The notes beneath the pieces were generated by a model, which was not told where the DNA came from, made no database searches, and saw only the letters and a list, made by a program, of their open reading frames with translations. Position numbers and translations under genes: made by a program. Positions 33,910 to 36,784 of a stretch of 36,784 nt of DNA are shown here, piece by piece. Origin of the DNA: a virus; the IMG/VR virus record IMGVR_UViG_3300025133_000321, positions 1 through 36,784 of that record. One strand, written 5' to 3'. How positions within the stretch are numbered: position 1 is the first letter of the stretch; each line of letters starts with the position of its first letter.

Positions 33910-34233
33910 TTATGTGGTAAGTTTCAGAGGAGCAGGACTGCTTCCGACAACGGGCCCACTGCTTGGGACTACAATCCCTGAACCAAACGAAGAACTATAT
34001 TGGTTATACAACTCTTCCATTGGTTCAGTAATAAATATGACAAATTTCTTTTCAATTTCAATACCATCTTTAATGTTTGCGTATGGAAGCCATTGTCCAA
34101 ATGCAAGTTGATCTCTTCCTGCTGGAATTAGAATTGCAGGATTTTTGATAAGATAAGTATCAGATGTTTGTTCTGTAATTTTAGCCACAAGTTCTTCGCC
34201 TGTTGTTAATCTTATAAGTTTTACTTCACTCAT
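33910..34233 (-). CDS. Phage Sm/SH3-like small protein
   Basis: The protein has 107 residues, AAGGA eleven bases before the ATG. It starts MSEVKLIRLTTGEELVAKI, then DTYLIKNPAILIPAG and AFGQWLPYANIKDGIEI, then FVIFITEPMEELYNQYSSSFG. The 'K-L-x-TGE-x-x-V-x-x-I...NPA-x-x' start is an Sm-like barrel arrangement found in a conserved small protein of T4-like aquatic phages. RNA binding is possible but not shown. The Pro/Gly-rich tail is low-complexity. Confidence is good for a gene and moderate for fold. Confidence 0.75.
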   Translation of the reverse strand: MSEVKLIRLTTGEELVAKITEQTSDTYLIKNPAILIPAGRDQLAFGQWLPYANIKDGIEIEKKFVIFITEPMEELYNQYSSSFGSGIVVPSSGPVVGSSPAPLKLTT

Positions 34234-34236
34234 TTT

Positions 34237-34395
34237 TTAATTTCCTTTTGTAGTTGAGCGTTTCTTTTTATTAGTATGCGTTGAATTGGTATCTGTTTTT
34301 TTCTTTTTTCCAAAAGCAGATTCCCAACCCTTATCCCATTTCTTTTGATTTGTTTTTCTATATTTATCACCCTTCCCGGCGTTTCCGTCAACCAT
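34237..34395 (-). CDS. Small 'GKGDKYR' phage protein
   Basis: From the ATG at 34395 the protein has 52 residues: MVDGNAGKGDKYRKTNQKKW, then DKGWESAFGKKK, then a Lys/Thr tail. 'GKGDKYR-x-x-x-x-KKWD-x-x-W-x-x-x-FG' is a motif of a widespread small phage protein of unknown job. ATGs at 34410 and 34485 are in frame, but the conserved part begins at 34395, and the 34485 start would lie deep in the preceding gene. The start overlaps that gene by eight bases. Confidence 0.72.
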   Translation of the reverse strand: MVDGNAGKGDKYRKTNQKKWDKGWESAFGKKKKTDTNSTHTNKKKRSTTKGN

Positions 34396-34564
34396 CGCAT
34401 TTAGTCTCATGCCCCGGAAGACTTCTGATCCATTTGTCTGCTGCTTGAACATCTTCAAACATTTCGTCACATGCACATTTATCAATTGGTGTACATGTGC
34501 AGTCCTCTGTAAAATATAAGACTTTGGCTTTCAATCCACGAATCACTTGTTCATTTGGTTCCAT
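34388..34564 (-). CDS. Small protein, 58 residues, Cys-containing
   Basis: The ATG at 34564 follows AGGGA overlapping the methyltransferase stop. Sequence MEPNEQVIRGLKAKVLYFTE is followed by DCTCTPIDKCACDEM and then DVQAADKWIRSLPGH. Five cysteines, four of them within eleven residues, could bind a metal or form disulfides. The reading frame is supported by tight spacing to both neighbours (11-base gap and 8-base overlap). No family recognised. Confidence 0.65.
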   Translation of the reverse strand: MEPNEQVIRGLKAKVLYFTEDCTCTPIDKCACDEMFEDVQAADKWIRSLPGHETKCDG

Positions 34565-34575
34565 AATTTCAATCC

Positions 34576-35340
34576 CTATGATATGAATTCATCCAATGTT
34601 GCAACAGACAACTTATCTATTATACGTTCATTGGTTATACTATAGTATTTATCTTCCATTTCAATACCAATATAGTTTCTTTTTGAATTTATTGCAGCAA
34701 TAGCAGTTGTTCCACTACCAATACAATTGTCTAGTACAACATCACCTTCTTCAGTATATGTACGAATCATATATTCAAAAAGAGCAACTGGTTTTTGTGT
34801 TGGGTGCAATCCAGTTTCTTGTTTGAAACGACGAATCGTTTTTGGATATCGTGTTCCGTGGTTCTCCCGATGCATACTTGTTTGATTTGCATAGACTTCA
34901 CCAATAGTTGCACCATCTTTGGAAGAGAATCCACTATAGGGTTTTCCCTCTTCCATTTGTGGGAAATATCTGGCACGTTTCTTAGAAAATACCAGTACGT
35001 TTTCGTGTGATTTCATAGGCATTACTTTTGCATTCAGTGGGTTTGTTCCTTGAGGCTTTTCCCATACCCACTCATACCTAAACATTTTTATATTACTACT
35101 AACAAGAACGCTTGTAAAGGGCTGTGCTGCTGTCAGAACGATTGCAGAGTCTTCTTTTACGATTCTGGTATACTGAGTCCATAAATCTTCAAAAGGAATT
35201 ATAACGTCCCATTTACACGCAGTAGTCCCATACGGAAGATCGCATAGAATCATATCAACGGAGTTATCTGGAATGTCTTTCATAACTTCCAGACAGTCTC
35301 CGTGTATAATTTGGTTTTTGAAGTCTTCTATGTTTTTCAT
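34576..35340 (-). CDS. DNA adenine/cytosine-N4 methyltransferase (beta-type arrangement)
   Basis: The protein has 254 residues. Motif IV is VDMILCDLPYGTT (Asp34-Leu-Pro-Tyr37), a DLPY form of (D/N/S)PP(Y/F). KWDVIIPFEDLW and YEWVWEKPQGTNPLNAKV follow, then motif I as DNCIGSGTTAIAA (residues 204-216) with GIEMEDKYY near the end. The order motif IV before motif I is that of beta-class amino-methyltransferases. No restriction gene is seen nearby, so it is probably a lone methylase that guards phage DNA or alters sites. Strong promoter upstream, weak ribosome site. Adenine-N6 is likelier than cytosine-N4. Confidence 0.92.
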   Translation of the reverse strand: MKNIEDFKNQIIHGDCLEVMKDIPDNSVDMILCDLPYGTTACKWDVIIPFEDLWTQYTRIVKEDSAIVLTAAQPFTSVLVSSNIKMFRYEWVWEKPQGTNPLNAKVMPMKSHENVLVFSKKRARYFPQMEEGKPYSGFSSKDGATIGEVYANQTSMHRENHGTRYPKTIRRFKQETGLHPTQKPVALFEYMIRTYTEEGDVVLDNCIGSGTTAIAAINSKRNYIGIEMEDKYYSITNERIIDKLSVATLDEFIS

Positions 35341-35378
35341 TTTGGGATTTCTATAATTGTTCGTTCGTTCAATATTAA

Positions 35379-35406
35379 ATTATACCACGAATGTTTATAA
35401 TGTCAA
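35379..35406 (-). promoter_or_regulatory. Sigma70 promoter of the methyltransferase gene
   Basis: Minus strand: TTGACA at 35406-35401, 16-base spacer, TATAAT at 35384-35379. Both boxes are consensus, with GTGG just before the -10. Leader about 30 bases to the ATG at 35340. Confidence 0.82.
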
Positions 35407-35777
35407 CAAGTCTTTCGAAAGACAAAGTGCCCGGGCGAGTAACGCACGTTACTCTATAAACCCGAACACCTCGTCGTAATCTCAGCCTGGAGAGGAGTTC
35501 ATTATACCTCTAACTTTCGGGGTCAACTAATGATAATTAGTTCCCTACTCGCACTATCACTGTTTGAGTTACCAAACTAGACTCAGGTACTTACCCGTCA
35601 TCTACCCCACCACAGGGAGCAACATACTTTAATCCGCATGACGAAAATTTATTCAGTCACCAGGCTTGCATGGGGGATCAATCCCATGCATAGTTTATTC
35701 AATTTTCAAAAGCACCGGCGGGATGCGGGACACCCCGCCGGGCATAAGTGAATTTTAGTTACTACTTTCAACAGTAG
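35407..35777. ncRNA. Non-coding stretch dense in stem-loops; possible structured RNA
   Basis: The gap 35341-35843 (about 500 bases) holds no convincing gene. Perfect or near-perfect stems found: GTCTTTC/GAAAGAC 35410-35423; GAGTAACG/CGTTACTC 35437-35454; GAAC-A-CCTC/GAGG-A-GTTC 35464-35500; AACTAAT/ATTAGTT 35525-35542; GTTTG/CAAAC 35562-35577; CGTCAT/ATGACG 35596-35643; GCATGGG/CCCATGC (about 35669-35690); CCGGCGGG/CCCGCCGG (about 35717-35744); CTACT/AGTAG 35762-35777. The density is far above neighbouring gaps. Strand is not certain, but flanking genes and promoters point to minus. It could be an independent RNA, a long leader, or a recombination site. I do not recognise a known RNA family. 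Confidence 0.5.
35501..35526 (-). promoter_or_regulatory. Weak internal promoter candidate
   Basis: Minus strand: TATAAT at 35506-35501, preceded by GG as in the other promoters, and TTGACC at 35526-35521, but the spacer is only 14 bases. If used, the RNA would begin at the hairpin 35500-35464. Confidence 0.3.
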
Positions 35778-35843
35778 CGGCAGATTCATAAATGATCCAC
35801 ATAATGATTAGTGTCACCCAATCAACTAAAACTCAAGACTAGA

Positions 35844-36101
35844 TCAGCAAAGACCGGCACGAATTGCGAACGGGTTGTCCGTATATCCGCTAAAGTCCAT
35901 TCCGTAGCAAGTAGCGCCATTGTCAAGGGTGCGAGTGGTAACTTCCCAGTTACCATAGGCCTCAACCTGACTCTTGATGTTGCTCATCGTAGCACGAAGA
36001 TTGGCTACGCCAAACCGACTAAATGCTTGCTTTGCAGTAATGTCATTGCCTCGGGCGAGGTGATTCATTACTCGTTGCTTTTTTGTGTAAACTTTGCTCA
36101 T
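35844..36101 (-). CDS. Small helix-turn-helix protein
   Basis: The protein has 85 residues with TAGGAG before the ATG. Residues about 10-45 read RVMNHLARGNDITAKQAFSR then FGVANLRATMSNIK, a typical winged-helix or HTH arrangement in which 'DITAKQAFSRFGV' is the turn. The second half (WEVTTRTLDNGATCYGM) is a beta wing. Small HTH proteins of this type occur in many phages and are thought to be regulators, but the target is unknown. It has its own sigma70-like promoter. The structured stretch lies directly downstream. Confidence 0.78.
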   Translation of the reverse strand: MSKVYTKKQRVMNHLARGNDITAKQAFSRFGVANLRATMSNIKSQVEAYGNWEVTTRTLDNGATCYGMDFSGYTDNPFAIRAGLC

Positions 36102-36194
36102 AATTTATGAACTCCTAAAAACTAAATGCGACTCTTGTTGAAAAGAAATTGAATGCTAGTCGCAACACATCCGTTCCTTTATTGTTATACGAGT

Positions 36195-36222
36195 AGTATA
36201 CCATACCACTCTATAAAGTCAA
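36195..36222 (-). promoter_or_regulatory. Sigma70-like promoter of the HTH gene
   Basis: Minus strand: TTGACT at 36222-36217, 16-base spacer, TATACT at 36200-36195, with GG before the -10. The TGA of the -35 box is the stop codon of the upstream 85-residue gene (36219-36221). Confidence 0.75.
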
Positions 36223-36476
36223 CCCTTTTGTTGGACGAAATCGTAAATCTTTTCCGCCTCTTCAAGAATTTGTTCGTGTGTGGGGAATTGTGGTCGAAGT
36301 TTCACAGGACAGGTGGCAGTTACTGTTCCACCATCAGCCTCTTGTTCTCGTTTCCAACAATCAAAATCTTGCCACAATCCGTGGTCTTGATAGTAATTGT
36401 TCTCAAGTCTTCCTTGTGCTGTTTGGTAAATATCGTATCGTAATTCGTAAGGGTTTTTATTACATGTTGTTGTCAT
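36219..36476 (-). CDS. Small phage protein, 85 residues, unknown
   Basis: AAAGGA lies ten bases before the ATG. It starts MTTTCNKNPYELRYDIYQTAQ, has a middle DFDCWKREQEADGG, and ends RPQFPTHEQILEEAEKIY then DFVQQKG. The opening 'NPYELR-x-x-IY-x-x-A-x-x-RL' and closing 'P-x-x-x-x-IL-x-EAEK-x-Y-x-FV' pattern resembles a conserved small protein I associate with T4-like aquatic phages. No enzymatic motif visible. Confidence 0.72.
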   Translation of the reverse strand: MTTTCNKNPYELRYDIYQTAQGRLENNYYQDHGLWQDFDCWKREQEADGGTVTATCPVKLRPQFPTHEQILEEAEKIYDFVQQKG

Positions 36477-36514
36477 ATTGGTTTTCCTTTGTGTGTATGA
36501 CTGTGTGTAAATTT

Positions 36515-36531
36515 GAGAACAACGTGTTCTC
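36515..36531. other. Perfect hairpin between tRNA-Lys and the 85-residue gene
   Basis: GAGAACA-ACG-TGTTCTC, seven base pairs with a three-base loop. On the minus strand it follows tRNA-Lys by about 20 bases; no T run, so it is not a classical terminator. It could be a processing signal for the tRNA 3' end. Confidence 0.5.
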
Positions 36532-36550
36532 GGTATTATGTATTTCTCAA

Positions 36551-36623
36551 TGGGTCAGGTGAGATTTGAACTCACGACTTCCGGTTTAAAAGACCGATAC
36601 TCTACCAACTGAGTTACTGACCC
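36551..36623 (-). tRNA. tRNA-Lys (UUU)
   Basis: Acceptor GGGTCAG pairs perfectly with CTGACCC, discriminator A. Anticodon loop CTTTTAA on stem TCGGT/ACCGG (one G-U type pair) gives UUU (codon AAA). T arm GTGAG-TTCAAAT-CTCAC. No CCA encoded. Isolated from the other three tRNAs. Confidence 0.95.
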
Positions 36624-36632
36624 GATATAGGT

Positions 36633-36784
36633 TCAGTATTTCTGTGTTGCTGGAAGCGGAGCCTCATAGAAGATTTCCAATCCCAATGCCTTTGCTAAAT
36701 GCCATTCACATTTTGCCCCGCGACTCATTTCCCAATCGCTCATCATATAGATAGCCGTGCATTCTTCACAGATAGCATCCATGT
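36633..36784 (-). CDS. DUF4406-like protein (N-terminus beyond the right edge)
   Basis: Only the last 50 codons lie in the window: MDAICEECTAIYMMSDWEMS, then RGAKCEWHLAKALGLEIFYE, stop at 36633. The pattern 'C-x-A-I-Y-x-x-x-x-W-x-x-S-x-GA-x-x-E-x-x-x-A-x-x-x-GL-x-I' matches the closing part of DUF4406-type proteins, related to nucleoside 2-deoxyribosyltransferases. The start cannot be judged. The tRNA-Lys gene follows ten bases on. Confidence 0.75.
   Translation of the reverse strand, partial: MDAICEECTAIYMMSDWEMSRGAKCEWHLAKALGLEIFYEAPLPATQKY

Noticed and set aside
34357-34366. GATAAATATAG on the minus strand as late promoter
   Set aside because: It encodes the conserved DKYR of the small GKGDKYR protein, so the match is explained by coding.
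35717-35744. CCGGCGGG/CCCGCCGG hairpin as a rho-independent terminator
   Set aside because: The stem is strong, but it is followed on the minus strand only by TGCTTTTG and on the plus strand by no T run; kept as part of the structured stretch.
35407-35777. CRISPR array or tRNA in the structured gap
   Set aside because: No direct repeats with spacers and no TTCGANNC-type T arm with acceptor pairing were found.

Overview
The window is a continuous stretch of an AT-rich tailed-phage genome with a contractile (myovirus) tail of the broad T4 type. I recognise counterparts of T4 gp6, gp25, gp53, gp48 and gp27-like baseplate proteins, gp4, a gp19-like tube protein, gp26, gp32 and gp33. There are also tRNA genes, a lone DNA methyltransferase and long repetitive adhesin-like proteins. 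Sequence divergence and style (collagen-like starts, cysteine-rich repeats, 'INGGFDFWQRG' fibre domains) resemble T4-like phages of aquatic bacteria. The host cannot be read from the sequence.

Layout. 1-22,237, minus strand: a late structural block. Read in its transcription direction it is gp48-like, gp53, a gp27-like hub protein, a cysteine-rich protein with a poly-Thr linker, a hub-related protein, gp25, gp6, then wedge and fibre proteins, ending in two collagen-like, cysteine-rich adhesins; the last is cut by the left edge. 22,300-25,513, plus strand: gp4-like head completion nuclease, tube-like protein, gp26, and a tape-measure-like protein. 25,568-26,756, minus strand: gp32 ssDNA-binding protein and gp33 late-transcription co-activator. 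26,853-32,657, plus strand: a virion protein, a large protein joining a cupredoxin-like domain to a lysozyme-like domain, and another Cys/Trp-rich protein. 32,658-36,784, minus strand: four tRNAs, small conserved phage proteins, a methyltransferase, a helix-turn-helix protein, and a roughly 500-base non-coding stretch crowded with stem-loops.

The clearest candidate for something undescribed is at 24,110-24,141. The gp26 gene ends on a T TTT TTC slippery heptamer followed, six bases on, by a perfect hairpin. A -1 shift there enters an open frame with no start codon of its own, encoding a 69-residue tail. The order tube gene, shifted gene, tape-measure-like gene is that of lambda G/GT and P2 E/E', so gp26 may be a frameshifted tail-assembly chaperone.

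Other notable points are a complete type-1 copper ligand set in a virion lysozyme; disulfide-style cysteine repeats spread over six proteins; the structured RNA region; a gp32 with no cysteine and therefore no T4-type zinc site; and two host-like promoters whose -35 box contains the stop codon of the preceding gene. Strong sigma70-type promoters precede the accessory, gp32 and gp33 genes. A TATAAATA late-type box precedes the fibre genes, which agrees with the presence of gp33.
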